A DNA stretch of 13,539 bases from Desulfobacterales bacterium (lineage in GTDB: Bacteria; Desulfobacterota; Desulfobacteria; Desulfobacterales; UBA2174_A). This document shows, one piece after another, positions 1-7,387 of this stretch. Position 1 is the first letter of the stretch; the number at the start of each line of letters is the position of its first letter. The notes under the pieces are model-generated. The model ran no database searches. It was given only the letters and a program-made list of their open reading frames with translations, and was not told where the DNA came from. The translations under genes were made by a program, and so were the position numbers. The stretch lies in NCBI GenBank assembly GCA_025454075.1, contig JALOPD010000081.1, positions 1 through 13,539 on the forward strand, written 5' to 3'.

Positions 1-691
1 CTACCAGAGCTGGCTCAAGCCCCTGATCTACATCTCGATCCCCTGGGCCGTCAGCATCCACACGGTCACGGCCTACCTGTACTGCGGCCTGCCCGGCCGG
101 GGGTTCTGGCTGACGGCCATCCTGGCCCCGCGCTTTCTGTCTTCGGCCTTCGCCTCGGGGCCGGCGCTCCTGATCCTGCTGTGCCTCGTGATCCGTCGGG
201 TGAGCAACTTCGACCCGGGCTGGAAGCAGATCCAGTCGCTTGCCGTCACGGTGGCCTACGCCATCTGCATCAACGTGTTCTTCCTGCTGTGCGAGGTGTT
301 CGTCGCCTTCTACAGCCAGATCCCCGAGCACATGGACCATCTTAAGTACCTGTTCGTCGGCCTGCACGGCCATGGGGCCTACGTGCCGTGGATGTGGGCG
401 TCGATGACGCTGATGGTCATCGGGATCATCCTGCTGGTGAACCCGGTCACGCGCAAAACCGAGGGAACGCTCATCGTGGCCTGCCTGTGCGTGTTCTTCG
501 GCTGCTGGATCGACAAGGGCATGGGCATGATCTCGGGCGGCTTCGTGCCCAACCCGCTGCACGAGGTGAACGAGTACATCCCGACCCTGCTTGAGGGTCT
601 GATCACCATCGGGGTCTACGCGCTGGGCTTCTTCGTGCTCTCGATCCTCTTCAAGATCGCGGTGTCGGTCAAGGAGGAAGTGCGTGCATAA
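1..691 (+). CDS. dsrP: DsrP-like NrfD-family integral membrane subunit (5' end outside window)
   Basis: The reading frame is open from base 2 to the TAA at 689-691, giving the last 229 residues of a longer protein whose start lies outside the window. About six hydrophobic helices are visible, separated by short polar loops. Motifs include SIHTVTAYLYCGLPGRGFW, an APRF...SAFASGPALLI helix, and a conserved WIDKGMGMISGGFVP loop. These match my recollection of DsrP, the NrfD/PsrC-type quinone-interacting subunit of the sulfate-reducer DsrMKJOP complex, which links the menaquinone pool to DsrC trisulfide reduction. Other NrfD paralogues (HmcC, QrcD, polysulfide reductase subunit C) are the alternative, because the dsrMKJO neighbours cannot be seen. 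Membership of the NrfD family is secure; the DsrP assignment is likely. Two terminators follow directly, so this is the last gene of its operon. Confidence 0.78.
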   Translation, partial: YQSWLKPLIYISIPWAVSIHTVTAYLYCGLPGRGFWLTAILAPRFLSSAFASGPALLILLCLVIRRVSNFDPGWKQIQSLAVTVAYAICINVFFLLCEVFVAFYSQIPEHMDHLKYLFVGLHGHGAYVPWMWASMTLMVIGIILLVNPVTRKTEGTLIVACLCVFFGCWIDKGMGMISGGFVPNPLHEVNEYIPTLLEGLITIGVYALGFFVLSILFKIAVSVKEEVRA

Positions 692-712
692 AAAGGGCTG
701 CGCCCTTTTTAT
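688..712 (+). terminator. Rho-independent terminator overlapping the dsrP stop codon
   Basis: An 11-bp perfect inverted repeat (ATAAAAAGGGC, loop TGC, GCCCTTTTTAT) begins within the last codon and includes the TAA stop. The 3' arm supplies a run of five T. The 5' arm has the matching A run, so the element is symmetrical and could work in both directions. Confidence 0.8.
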
Positions 713-722
713 ATCAGAAACA

Positions 723-763
723 AAAAAGAGGGGATCTTCCGGTGCGGAGAGTCCCCTTTTTTT
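723..763. terminator. Second, bidirectional terminator between convergent genes
   Basis: Outer arms at 723-734 and 752-763 pair over 12 positions (A-run plus GAGGGGA against TCCCC plus T-run, with one G-T). An inner stem (TCT.CC against GGAGA) extends the hairpin. Runs of A and T on opposite sides make it a plausible terminator for both the plus-strand dsr operon and the minus-strand formate dehydrogenase operon, which ends at 855. Confidence 0.75.
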
Positions 764-816
764 AAATCACATCTCATAGTCCTGAGAGCATTTACAATAG
801 CCGCACAAAGCCGCAT

Positions 817-837
817 AACGGCCTCAGCGCCGTTTTT
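817..837 (+). terminator. Possible weak third hairpin (AACGGC/GCCGTT) with T tract
   Basis: A 6-bp stem AACGGC (817-822) and GCCGTT (829-834) with a 6-nt loop runs into TTTTT on the plus strand. It lies past two stronger terminators. On the minus strand it follows the fdhA stop but has no T tract in that direction. It may be a backup terminator or chance. Confidence 0.35.
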
Positions 838-854
838 CGTCCCCCGGCCAACCG

Positions 855-3614
855 TCAGGACGTGTCTGACCGGAGCCGGTCGGGTTCAAGCTCCTCGCTT
901 GACTCAAGCTTGACGGCCGACACCTTAAACTCCGGTATCTTGCACAGCGGGTCGACCGCCGGGCCCGTCAGTAGGTTGGCAGGGGCCTCCCGCCAGTGAA
1001 ACGCCATGAAGGCCTGCCCCCGGGATACCCGCCGGTCCCTGTGAACGAAAGTCCTGATGTTGCCGCGCCGGGAGGCCACCCGAATCGGGCGACCTTCGAC
1101 GAGACCGATGCGCTCCGCATCCCCCGGGTTGACGTCGATTCGGCTTCCCGGCGAGAGCGTTTCCAGCACGCGGGCGCGGCGGCTCATGCTGCCCGTGTGC
1201 CAGTGCTCCAGCACGCGGCCGGTGGTGAGCAGGATGGGGAACTCCGCGTTCGGCGCTTCGGCCGGCGGGCGGTATTCCACCACGTGGAACTTGCCCCTGC
1301 CGCGGGTAAAACGCCCCTCGTGCAGGCGCGGGGTACCGAGATGGCCTTCGTCCCAGCAGGGCCACTGGATGCCGCCGCTTTGTTCGAGGCGCGCGTGGCG
1401 GATACCGCCGTAGATCGGTGCCAGCGAAGCGATTTCATCCATGATCGCCGCGCTGGAGGCGTAGGCCATGGGATAGCCGGACCGGGTCGCAATCTCCGCC
1501 ACGATGCGCCAATCCTCCCGCGCCTCGCCCGGCGGCGGGAGGACGCTGCGCACCCGCTGGACGCGGCGCTCCGTGCTGGTGAAGGTTCCGTCCTTTTCCG
1601 CGAAGCAGGCGGCCGGCAGAACCACATCGGCCATCAAGGCCGTCTCTGTCGGAAATATGTCCTGCACGGCCAGGAACCCGATCTTGCTGAAGGCCCGCCG
1701 GGCATGGATCAGGTTGGGCTCGCTCATCAGCGGGTTTTCGCCGACTACATACAACGCCTGCAGCCGCCCATCGTCGGCGGCCTGAACCATTTCCGTCAGG
1801 GACAGGCCCGGTTCGGGGTCGATCTCGGCTCTCCAAGCCCGGGTGAACTTCGCGCGGGCCTCGGCGTCGGCCACTTTCTGGTAGCCGGGGAACACGTTCG
1901 GCAGGGCCCCCATGTCGCAGGCTCCCTGCACATTGTTCTGGCCCCGCAGGGGCGAAAAGCCGGTCCCCGGCCGGCCCATGTTGCCGGTCAGCATCAGCAG
2001 GTTGCTGACGGCCTTGACGTTGTCGGTGCCGGTGGTGTGCTGTGTGATCCCCATCCCGTAGACGGCCACCAGGGTTTCGGCCGTGCCCAGAATGCGGGCG
2101 CTGCGGACGATGAGGTCCGACGGCACACCGGTGACGGCCGACACCGTATGGGGGTCATAGGCCGCGAGTGAGCGCCGGAAGCGCTCGAAATCCTCGCAGC
2201 GATCCGCGATGAAGGCGGCGTCGAATAAATCCTCGCCGAGGATGATGTGCATCAGACCGTTGAGCAGGGCCACATCGCTGCCGGGCCTCTGGCACAGATG
2301 CAGTTCGGCCATTGCCGCCAGCTCGGTCCGGCGGGGGTCGGCGACGATCAGCCGCGCGCCGTTCAGCCTGACGTTCTGTTTGATGCGGCGGCCGATGATC
2401 GGGTGGCACTCGGTGGTGTTGGAGCCGATCACCAGCAGGGCGGACGCACGGCCGATGTCTTCGATGCTGTTGCTCATGGCCCCTTCGCCGAATGCGGCCA
2501 GGGCGGCCACCACCGTGGAGGAATGGCACAGCCGGGCGCAGTGGTCGATATTGTTCGTGTGCAGGACCGCCCGGGCAAACTTCTGCACGAGGTAGTTCTC
2601 CTCGTTCGTGCACTTGGCCGAGCTCAGCACTCCGAGGGAGCGCGGGCCGCCGGTTGCGCAGGCGCGTTTAAGCTCGGACGCCACGCGGTCCAGGGCCTCC
2701 TCCCAGTCGGCCTCGCGAAATATTTCTGCAACCGCCCCCTTGGTGCGAGACCTGGCGACCCCCTCCCTGCGGATCAGCGGACGGGTGAGGCGTTCCGGGT
2801 GGTGCACGAAGTCCAGGCCGAAGCGACCCTTGACGCAAAGGCCGCCCTGGTTCACCGGGCTTTTGCGGTCGCCCTTGACCGCGACGATGCGGTCGCTGCG
2901 CACCCCGACGGTCATGGAACAGCCCACCCCGCAAAAGGGGCACACCGTGGTCACCTCCCATTGCGGGACCGCAGCTTGCTTGGGCACTAAAGCACCGGTG
3001 GGGCAGCGCTCCACGCACTCGCCGCAGGTCTGGCAGACCGACTGGGCCAGGGGCTTCGCGCCGAAGGTGCTGATACGCGTGTGAAAGCCGCGCGCGGCGA
3101 AATCGATCGCTCCCAGACCCTGAATCTCATGGCACACCCGCACGCACTTGCCGCACAGGATGCACTTGTTGGGGTCGAAGTAAAACGCGGGGTTGGAGGC
3201 ATCGATCGGCTTGGCGGCGACCGTGCGGCGCAGCCGTCCGACGTCGGATGGGTCCACGCCGAGGTAGCGCGCCACCGCCAAAAGCTCGCAGTCCCGGCTT
3301 TTGAAGCAGGTCAGGCAATCATAGGGGTGGTTGGCGATGGCCAGCGCCGCAATGTTGCGGCGGATGCGGCGAATGGGCTCGCTTTCCGTGACGACCACCA
3401 TGCCGTCCGCCGCCGGGGTGGTGCACGAAGTGGGCAGCCCCCGCATGCCTTCGATCTGAACGATGCACAGGCGGCAGGCGCCGAAGGGTTTCAAATGCGG
3501 ATCGTCGCAAAGGGTCGGAATGGAAATGCCGGCCGCCCGGGCGGCCTCGAGCACGGTTGTTCCGGCAGGCACCTGGATGGCACGGCGGTCGATGGCGAGT
3601 GTAATCTTTTTCAC
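855..3614 (-). CDS. fdhA: Formate dehydrogenase, molybdopterin catalytic subunit with NuoG-like N-terminus (Cys form)
   Basis: Oxidises formate to CO2, or runs in reverse, at a Mo/W-bis-pterin site. The start is taken as GTG at 3614, since GGAGGA lies 7 nt upstream and the protein then begins directly with the ferredoxin fold; it is 919 residues. Visible in order: a [2Fe-2S] domain (C36, C47, C50, C64), a His-Cys [4Fe-4S] ligand set (H96, C100, C103, C109), two [4Fe-4S] motifs (C151/154/157/161 and C194/197/200/204), then the molybdopterin domain with its own cluster (CPFCGVGC, C225/228/232, and C260). The catalytic site reads CARLCHSS with C363 and H364, encoded by TGC, so this is not a selenoprotein. 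GRPGTGFSPLRGQNNVQGACDMG-like sequence is typical of FdhA. The C-terminal part is the MopB dinucleotide-binding domain. The order NuoE-NuoF-FdhA resembles cytosolic FdsGBA and HylCBA enzymes. No Tat signal is seen, so it is cytoplasmic. Confidence 0.93.
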   Translation of the reverse strand: MKKITLAIDRRAIQVPAGTTVLEAARAAGISIPTLCDDPHLKPFGACRLCIVQIEGMRGLPTSCTTPAADGMVVVTESEPIRRIRRNIAALAIANHPYDCLTCFKSRDCELLAVARYLGVDPSDVGRLRRTVAAKPIDASNPAFYFDPNKCILCGKCVRVCHEIQGLGAIDFAARGFHTRISTFGAKPLAQSVCQTCGECVERCPTGALVPKQAAVPQWEVTTVCPFCGVGCSMTVGVRSDRIVAVKGDRKSPVNQGGLCVKGRFGLDFVHHPERLTRPLIRREGVARSRTKGAVAEIFREADWEEALDRVASELKRACATGGPRSLGVLSSAKCTNEENYLVQKFARAVLHTNNIDHCARLCHSSTVVAALAAFGEGAMSNSIEDIGRASALLVIGSNTTECHPIIGRRIKQNVRLNGARLIVADPRRTELAAMAELHLCQRPGSDVALLNGLMHIILGEDLFDAAFIADRCEDFERFRRSLAAYDPHTVSAVTGVPSDLIVRSARILGTAETLVAVYGMGITQHTTGTDNVKAVSNLLMLTGNMGRPGTGFSPLRGQNNVQGACDMGALPNVFPGYQKVADAEARAKFTRAWRAEIDPEPGLSLTEMVQAADDGRLQALYVVGENPLMSEPNLIHARRAFSKIGFLAVQDIFPTETALMADVVLPAACFAEKDGTFTSTERRVQRVRSVLPPPGEAREDWRIVAEIATRSGYPMAYASSAAIMDEIASLAPIYGGIRHARLEQSGGIQWPCWDEGHLGTPRLHEGRFTRGRGKFHVVEYRPPAEAPNAEFPILLTTGRVLEHWHTGSMSRRARVLETLSPGSRIDVNPGDAERIGLVEGRPIRVASRRGNIRTFVHRDRRVSRGQAFMAFHWREAPANLLTGPAVDPLCKIPEFKVSAVKLESSEELEPDRLRSDTS

Positions 3615-3621
3615 AGGGATT

Positions 3622-3627
3622 TCCTCC
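3622..3627 (-). promoter_or_regulatory. Ribosome binding site that fixes the fdhA GTG start
   Basis: GGAGGA on the minus strand lies 7 nt before GTG at 3614, in the 26-bp gap after the fdhB stop. It supports GTG over the in-frame ATG at 3701, which lies inside fdhB and would add 29 residues unlike the family. Confidence 0.75.
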
Positions 3628-3640
3628 GCAGGCTGGGCCG

Positions 3641-5491
3641 TCAACGGACGACGATCGCCTGCTGCTTGCAGGACTGGTAGCACGTGCCGCAGCGGGTGCA
3701 CTTGCCCGCGTCGATCACATGCGGCTCTTTTTTTTCTCCGGTCACGGCCCCTACCGGACAGTCACGGGCGCAGCGCTGGCAGCCCGTGCAGCGCTCGGGG
3801 TCGATTTCATAGTGAAAAAGGTCCCGGCAGACCCCGGCGGGGCACTTGCGCTTGCCGACATGGCTCTCATATTCATGACGAAAATAGCGCAGGGTGGAAA
3901 GAACGGGGTTGGGTGCGGTCTGACCTAATCCGCACAGCGATCCCTTCTGGACGGTTTCGCTCAGGTCGGCCAACAGGTCGAGGTCTTTTTCCTGGCCACG
4001 GCCGCGGCAGATGTCCTCCAGGATGTCAAGCATCTGGCGCGTGCCTAGACGGCAGGGCAGGCACTTGCCGCAGGATTCCGCCTGGGTGAAGCTCAGAAAG
4101 TAGCGGGCCACGTCCACCATGCAGGTATCTTGGTCCATGACCACCATCCCGCCCGAGCCCATGATGGACCCGGCGGCCACCAGGGATTCGTAGTCGGCCG
4201 GCAGGTCGAAGCGGCCGGCCGGAATGCAGCCGCCGGACGGCCCCCCGGTCTGAACCGCTTTGAGCGCCTTGCCCTCGGCCGCGCCGCCGCCGATGCCTTC
4301 AATGATGTCGCCCAAGCTGATCCCGAGGGGCACTTCGATCAGGCCGGTGCGGCGGATCTTGCCGGCCAGCGAAAAGGTCTTGGTCCCCTTGCTGGTTTCA
4401 GTGCCGAAGCGGGAATACCATCCTGCGCCATGCTGTAGGATGGCCGACACGTTGCCGAGCGTCTCCACGTTGTTGATCGTGGTGGGCTCGCCCCACAGCC
4501 CGGACTGAGCTGGAAAGGGCGGCCGGGACCGGGGCATCCCGCGCTCGCCCTGGATCGAGGCCATCAAGGCGGTCTCCTCGCCGCAGACAAACGCCCCGGC
4601 GCCCTGCTTGATCGCGACGTGGAACCGGAACCGGCTGCCCAGAATTTCCCGACCGAGAAGGCCGCAGCGCTGCATGTCGGCGATGGCCTTCTCCAGGCGC
4701 GCGATGGCCAGCGGGTATTCGGCGCGCGCGTAGATATAGCCCTCGGCCGCGCCGATGGCATACGCGGCGATAAGCATGCCTTCCAGCACGGCGTGCGGAT
4801 CGCCTTCCAGCAGCGCGCGGTCCATGAAGGCGCCGGGGTCGCCTTCATCCGCGTTGCACACGATGTATTTAGCGCGGCCGGGGGCCTGGCGGGCAAAGGT
4901 CCATTTGCTTGCGGTGGGAAACCCCGCCCCGCCGCGGCCGCGCAGACCGGAATCCTTGATTTCCCGAATCACGGCTTCCGGCGGCATATCCAGAGCCCGC
5001 TTGAGGCCGCTGTAGCCGCCGCGGGCGATGTAGTGATCGATGTTGGCCGGGTCGATGTGTCCGCAGTTGCGCAGGGCAATGCGAACCTGGGGGCGCATCA
5101 TCGGGTGCCTCTCCATCGGCGGAATGGTGTCGATCTCACCGCTGCCGTAGGTGAACTCCGCCCAGCGCCGGCAGGGGTCGTCCCGGGTCAGATAGCGACG
5201 GAGGATCGTCTCGGCCTTTTCCGGCGTGAGCCCGCCGTAGTAGATCATGGGCCTCCCCGGCTTACGGACGCCCATGAGGGGCTCGGCGTAACACATGCCG
5301 ATGCAGCCGACTTCCATGATGCGCGCCAGAACGCGAGCTGATTTCAACGCGTTGCGGACGGCGGCCATGACCTCGCCCGCACCCGAAGCACGGCCGCAGG
5401 TCCCCATGCCGATGGTGATCAACGGCTGCGGCAGGGTTTGCAGCCATGCCCATTCCCGTTCGGCCCTGGCTTGCAGCGATGCGTAGTCCAT
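3641..5491 (-). CDS. fdhB: NuoF-type NAD(P)H/FMN/FeS subunit of formate dehydrogenase with C-terminal ferredoxin domain
   Basis: The diaphorase subunit, which passes electrons between FdhA and NAD(P), possibly together with ferredoxin. It has 616 residues. The N-terminal 105 residues form a thioredoxin-like [2Fe-2S]-type module with C32, C63 and C67 (TCG and GCIGMC). The central NuoF core has the FMN/NADH motifs GLRGRGGAGFPT (183-193) and NADEGDPGAFMDR (213-225), then an SLBB region and the [4Fe-4S] ligands C474, C477, C480 and C520. The C-terminus (about 560-616) adds two [4Fe-4S] motifs, C568/571/574/578 and C598/601/604/608. This architecture is that of HydB/HndC/HylB, a family that includes electron-bifurcating members. 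It starts 9 nt after the preceding stop, with GGGGGAG just before the ATG, so translation is tightly coupled. Whether the cofactor is NAD or NADP cannot be told. Confidence 0.92.
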   Translation of the reverse strand: MDYASLQARAEREWAWLQTLPQPLITIGMGTCGRASGAGEVMAAVRNALKSARVLARIMEVGCIGMCYAEPLMGVRKPGRPMIYYGGLTPEKAETILRRYLTRDDPCRRWAEFTYGSGEIDTIPPMERHPMMRPQVRIALRNCGHIDPANIDHYIARGGYSGLKRALDMPPEAVIREIKDSGLRGRGGAGFPTASKWTFARQAPGRAKYIVCNADEGDPGAFMDRALLEGDPHAVLEGMLIAAYAIGAAEGYIYARAEYPLAIARLEKAIADMQRCGLLGREILGSRFRFHVAIKQGAGAFVCGEETALMASIQGERGMPRSRPPFPAQSGLWGEPTTINNVETLGNVSAILQHGAGWYSRFGTETSKGTKTFSLAGKIRRTGLIEVPLGISLGDIIEGIGGGAAEGKALKAVQTGGPSGGCIPAGRFDLPADYESLVAAGSIMGSGGMVVMDQDTCMVDVARYFLSFTQAESCGKCLPCRLGTRQMLDILEDICRGRGQEKDLDLLADLSETVQKGSLCGLGQTAPNPVLSTLRYFRHEYESHVGKRKCPAGVCRDLFHYEIDPERCTGCQRCARDCPVGAVTGEKKEPHVIDAGKCTRCGTCYQSCKQQAIVVR

Positions 5492-5500
5492 GGGCTCCCC

Positions 5501-6487
5501 CTATTGCTTCTTCGGCAGGTTCGTGGCCGTTGCATCCTCATGCACTCGGATGTCGGAGAGACACTGACAGGTGTTGGCCGGGTTCATGCGGCCTTTGACG
5601 GAATCGTCCACCACCACGACCGGTGCGATGGCGCAGGAACCGAAGCAGGCCACGGTTTCGAGCGTGAATTGCCGGTCCGGCGAGGTTTCTCCAGGTGAAA
5701 GGTCGAGGCGCTGTCGGATTTCCTCTAAGATGCGGTCGGAGCCCTTGACGTGGCAGGCCGTGCCGCGGCAGACGCGGATGATGTGGCGGCCGACTGGCGC
5801 AAGGCGGAACTGCTCGTAGAAGGTGGCCGTCCCGAAGACGGATGCGGCCGGCCTCCCGGTCAGCAGCGCGATTTCCTCGAGCGCGTTCTCCGGAAGATAC
5901 CCCAGTCGACCCTGAACCATCTGCAGCATGGGGATCACCTCATCCGGCCTTCCGGCGAATCTCTTTCGCAGCTCCGCCATCAGGCCTTCAACCCGGGCCG
6001 GGTCTTCGCTCGTCAGGTGCAGGTCCGGTGCGGACGGGGCCGGTGTCGGCTCAGGGCGGGCGGTCTCGGCCGGGTGTTCTCTTTTGGGGGCCAGAGCACC
6101 CCTGACCGCCGAAACGAACTCCTCCTCGCTGAACGGTTTGGAGAGATAGTCTTTGACCCCGAGCTTCATGGCCGTGACCGCCGAGTCCACCGTAGAGTAG
6201 CCGGTGATTACGATGACGCTGGTATCCGGCCGGTCGTGCTTGACCTGCTTGATCACCTCCAATCCGTCGATGTCGGGAAGGCGCAGATCGGCAATGAGCA
6301 GGTCGACCTCCTTCCGGTGGAACCTGTCCAGCGCGCCTCGGCCGGACATGGCCAAGTCCACGGCGCGGTAGCCCTCTTCTTCCAGGATCATCTGAAGACC
6401 CTTGGCCACGCTGTCTTCGTCCTCCAGCAGCAGGATCTGCGGCCATGGGCGGTCTGCCGTGCGCACGGCTTCCTGCAACGCGTTCAT
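5501..6487 (-). CDS. REC-NuoE fusion: receiver domain joined to the [2Fe-2S] diaphorase subunit
   Basis: One uninterrupted 328-residue protein with two recognisable halves. Residues 17-132 are a CheY-like receiver with acidic residues E22-D23, phospho-acceptor D67 (IADLRLPDIDG), T95 (VITGY) and K117 (LSKPF), so every catalytic REC residue is present. A Pro/Ala/Glu-rich linker (133-158) follows. Residues 160-315 are a full NuoE/HndA/FdsG thioredoxin-like subunit with the four [2Fe-2S] cysteines C240, C245 (CRGTAC), C281 and C285 (CFGSC), and the helical YLPENALEEIALLTG start typical of NuoE. NuoE normally stands alone at about 160 residues. GAGGGG lies 8 nt before the ATG. The gene lies 35 bp after a closely related response regulator and 9 bp before fdhB, so it is evidently the E-subunit of this formate dehydrogenase. 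I infer that phosphorylation of the receiver may modulate electron transfer; nothing shows this directly. Confidence 0.9.
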   Translation of the reverse strand: MNALQEAVRTADRPWPQILLLEDEDSVAKGLQMILEEEGYRAVDLAMSGRGALDRFHRKEVDLLIADLRLPDIDGLEVIKQVKHDRPDTSVIVITGYSTVDSAVTAMKLGVKDYLSKPFSEEEFVSAVRGALAPKREHPAETARPEPTPAPSAPDLHLTSEDPARVEGLMAELRKRFAGRPDEVIPMLQMVQGRLGYLPENALEEIALLTGRPAASVFGTATFYEQFRLAPVGRHIIRVCRGTACHVKGSDRILEEIRQRLDLSPGETSPDRQFTLETVACFGSCAIAPVVVVDDSVKGRMNPANTCQCLSDIRVHEDATATNLPKKQ

Positions 6488-6522
6488 GTGGGTGTCCCCT
6501 CATGCCGATGGAGCGGCCCGGC

Positions 6523-7218
6523 CTACCAGGCCTCCCGCTCCAGCCGTTTGTAGATGAATCGCAGCTGCTCGTCCGAAAGAGTCCCGATATGTTCACGAAG
6601 CCACTGCAGATCGCCCGAGGCGATCGCCGCCTTGGCCTCGGTGCTCATCCGGTAGCCCTCCAGGACCTCGGAGCCCCGCTCCATAAGCGCCTTCCAGAAG
6701 TCTTCGTCCAGCCGGGTGCGGTCCAGGACCGCGGTGACCTCGTGCTTCTGGATGAGCTTGTCCTCCTCGCTCTTTTCGACCTTCTGAATGACCTCTTCGG
6801 TGCGAGGCGATTTCTGGCCCTTGAGCGCCCCGTCCACGGCCGACTTGATCTCATCCTCGGTGAAAGGCTTAGGCAGGTAGTCGAACGTGCCCAGCTTCAT
6901 CGCATCCACCGCGGAGGAGACGCTTGCGTAGCCGGTGATGACCACCACGCCGGTCTCGGGCCGCCGCGACTTTACCCGGCGGATGACGTCCAAGCCGTCG
7001 ATGTCCGGCAGCCGCAGGTCCGCTACCAGCAGGTCGAACTCCTTCCGCGCCAAACGATCCAGGGCATCGCGCCCGGTCATGGCCAAATCCACGGCGTAGC
7101 CCTCTTCGCTGAGAACGATCTCAAGGCCCTTGGCCACGCTCATTTCATCCTCCATCACGAGAATGCTGGGCGGAACCGGCTGCAGTCGACTTATCGTGGT
7201 GTCATGGAAGGTAAACAT
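6523..7218 (-). CDS. Response regulator with REC domain and a non-HTH C-terminal domain
   Basis: First gene of the formate dehydrogenase operon; AGGAGG at 7226-7231 lies 7 nt before the ATG. It has 231 residues. REC spans about 18-132, with E23-D24, phospho-acceptor D67, T95 and K117 intact. By hand alignment it is identical to the REC of the next gene (REC-NuoE) at about 80 of 113 positions. A charged helical linker (about 133-165, rich in E/K) precedes a small C-terminal domain (about 168-231, DEDFWKALMERG...EGYRMSTEAKAAI...SDEQLRFIYKRL). I see no DNA-binding helix-turn-helix, kinase or AAA motif. The C-terminal segment looks somewhat like the small all-helical LigA-type domain found in ring-opening dioxygenases, but that is a resemblance only. 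Likely a protein-protein output regulator or phosphate partner for the enzyme-bound REC. Confidence 0.85.
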   Translation of the reverse strand: MFTFHDTTISRLQPVPPSILVMEDEMSVAKGLEIVLSEEGYAVDLAMTGRDALDRLARKEFDLLVADLRLPDIDGLDVIRRVKSRRPETGVVVITGYASVSSAVDAMKLGTFDYLPKPFTEDEIKSAVDGALKGQKSPRTEEVIQKVEKSEEDKLIQKHEVTAVLDRTRLDEDFWKALMERGSEVLEGYRMSTEAKAAIASGDLQWLREHIGTLSDEQLRFIYKRLEREAW

Positions 7219-7225
7219 GGGCGAT

Positions 7226-7231
7226 CCTCCT
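7226..7231 (-). promoter_or_regulatory. Strong Shine-Dalgarno for the first gene of the fdh operon
   Basis: AGGAGG on the minus strand lies 7 nt before the ATG at 7218, within the predicted 29-nt leader. Confidence 0.7.
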
Positions 7232-7257
7232 GTTTGAGCGTTCCTGCCTCGCTGTTA

Positions 7258-7273
7258 AGCAAGCCGCGTGCCG
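7258..7273 (-). promoter_or_regulatory. Sigma-54 (RpoN) promoter of the fdh operon
   Basis: On the minus strand the sequence CGGCACG-CGGC-TTGCT has GG at 7272-7271 and GC at 7260-7259, separated by exactly 10 nt, close to the TGGCACG-N4-TTGCW consensus. The predicted transcription start is near 7247, leaving a 29-nt leader with a good ribosome binding site before the ATG at 7218. The gene immediately upstream encodes a sigma-54 activator with an intact GAFTGA loop, which agrees with this reading. Confidence 0.8.
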
Positions 7274-7312
7274 ATAGCGGGCGGACAGCAGATTTGTTTA
7301 AATAGCTTATAA

Positions 7313-7325
7313 TATCAATTTGTTG
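7313..7325 (+). promoter_or_regulatory. Predicted IHF binding site between enhancer and sigma-54 promoter
   Basis: TATCAATTTGTTG fits the IHF consensus WATCAANNNNTTR at every defined position. It sits in the AT-rich stretch 7291-7350, centred about 72 nt upstream of the predicted start, where IHF commonly bends DNA at sigma-54 promoters. A single consensus match in AT-rich DNA can be chance, but the position is right. Confidence 0.55.
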
Positions 7326-7367
7326 TAGGTTAACAAGAAATACGAAGGAGAGATTTATGGTCTGAAA

Positions 7368-7387
7368 GCGTATCGTGAGTTATACGC
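7368..7387. promoter_or_regulatory. Candidate upstream activator (enhancer) site: GCGTAT-N8-ATACGC
   Basis: A perfect 6+6 dyad with an 8-nt spacer, centred about 130 nt upstream of the predicted sigma-54 start. This is the usual range for NtrC-family enhancer sites. A degenerate copy with the same spacing (CCGTAT-N8-GAACGC, 7436-7455; 5/6 and 4/6 matches) lies farther upstream. It probably binds the activator encoded at 7459-8892. Confidence 0.45.

Noticed and set aside
996..2171. Long plus-strand frame opposite fdhA (391 codons)
   Set aside because: It is antisense to a well-supported molybdopterin gene; long opposite frames are expected in GC-rich coding DNA and the translation has no domain.
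2526..2528. Possible selenocysteine at the FdhA catalytic position
   Set aside because: The codon is TGC (Cys), not TGA, and no SECIS-like element is needed.
3615..3701. N-terminal extension of FdhA from the ATG at 3701 (29 extra residues)
   Set aside because: It overlaps the end of fdhB, encodes residues unlike the family, and a GTG at 3614 with GGAGGA 7 nt upstream starts exactly at the ferredoxin fold.
7343..7366. Tiny plus-strand start with GGAG and ATG GTC TGA near 7357
   Set aside because: It stops after two codons and lies in the sigma-54 control region; a chance ribosome-site-like string.
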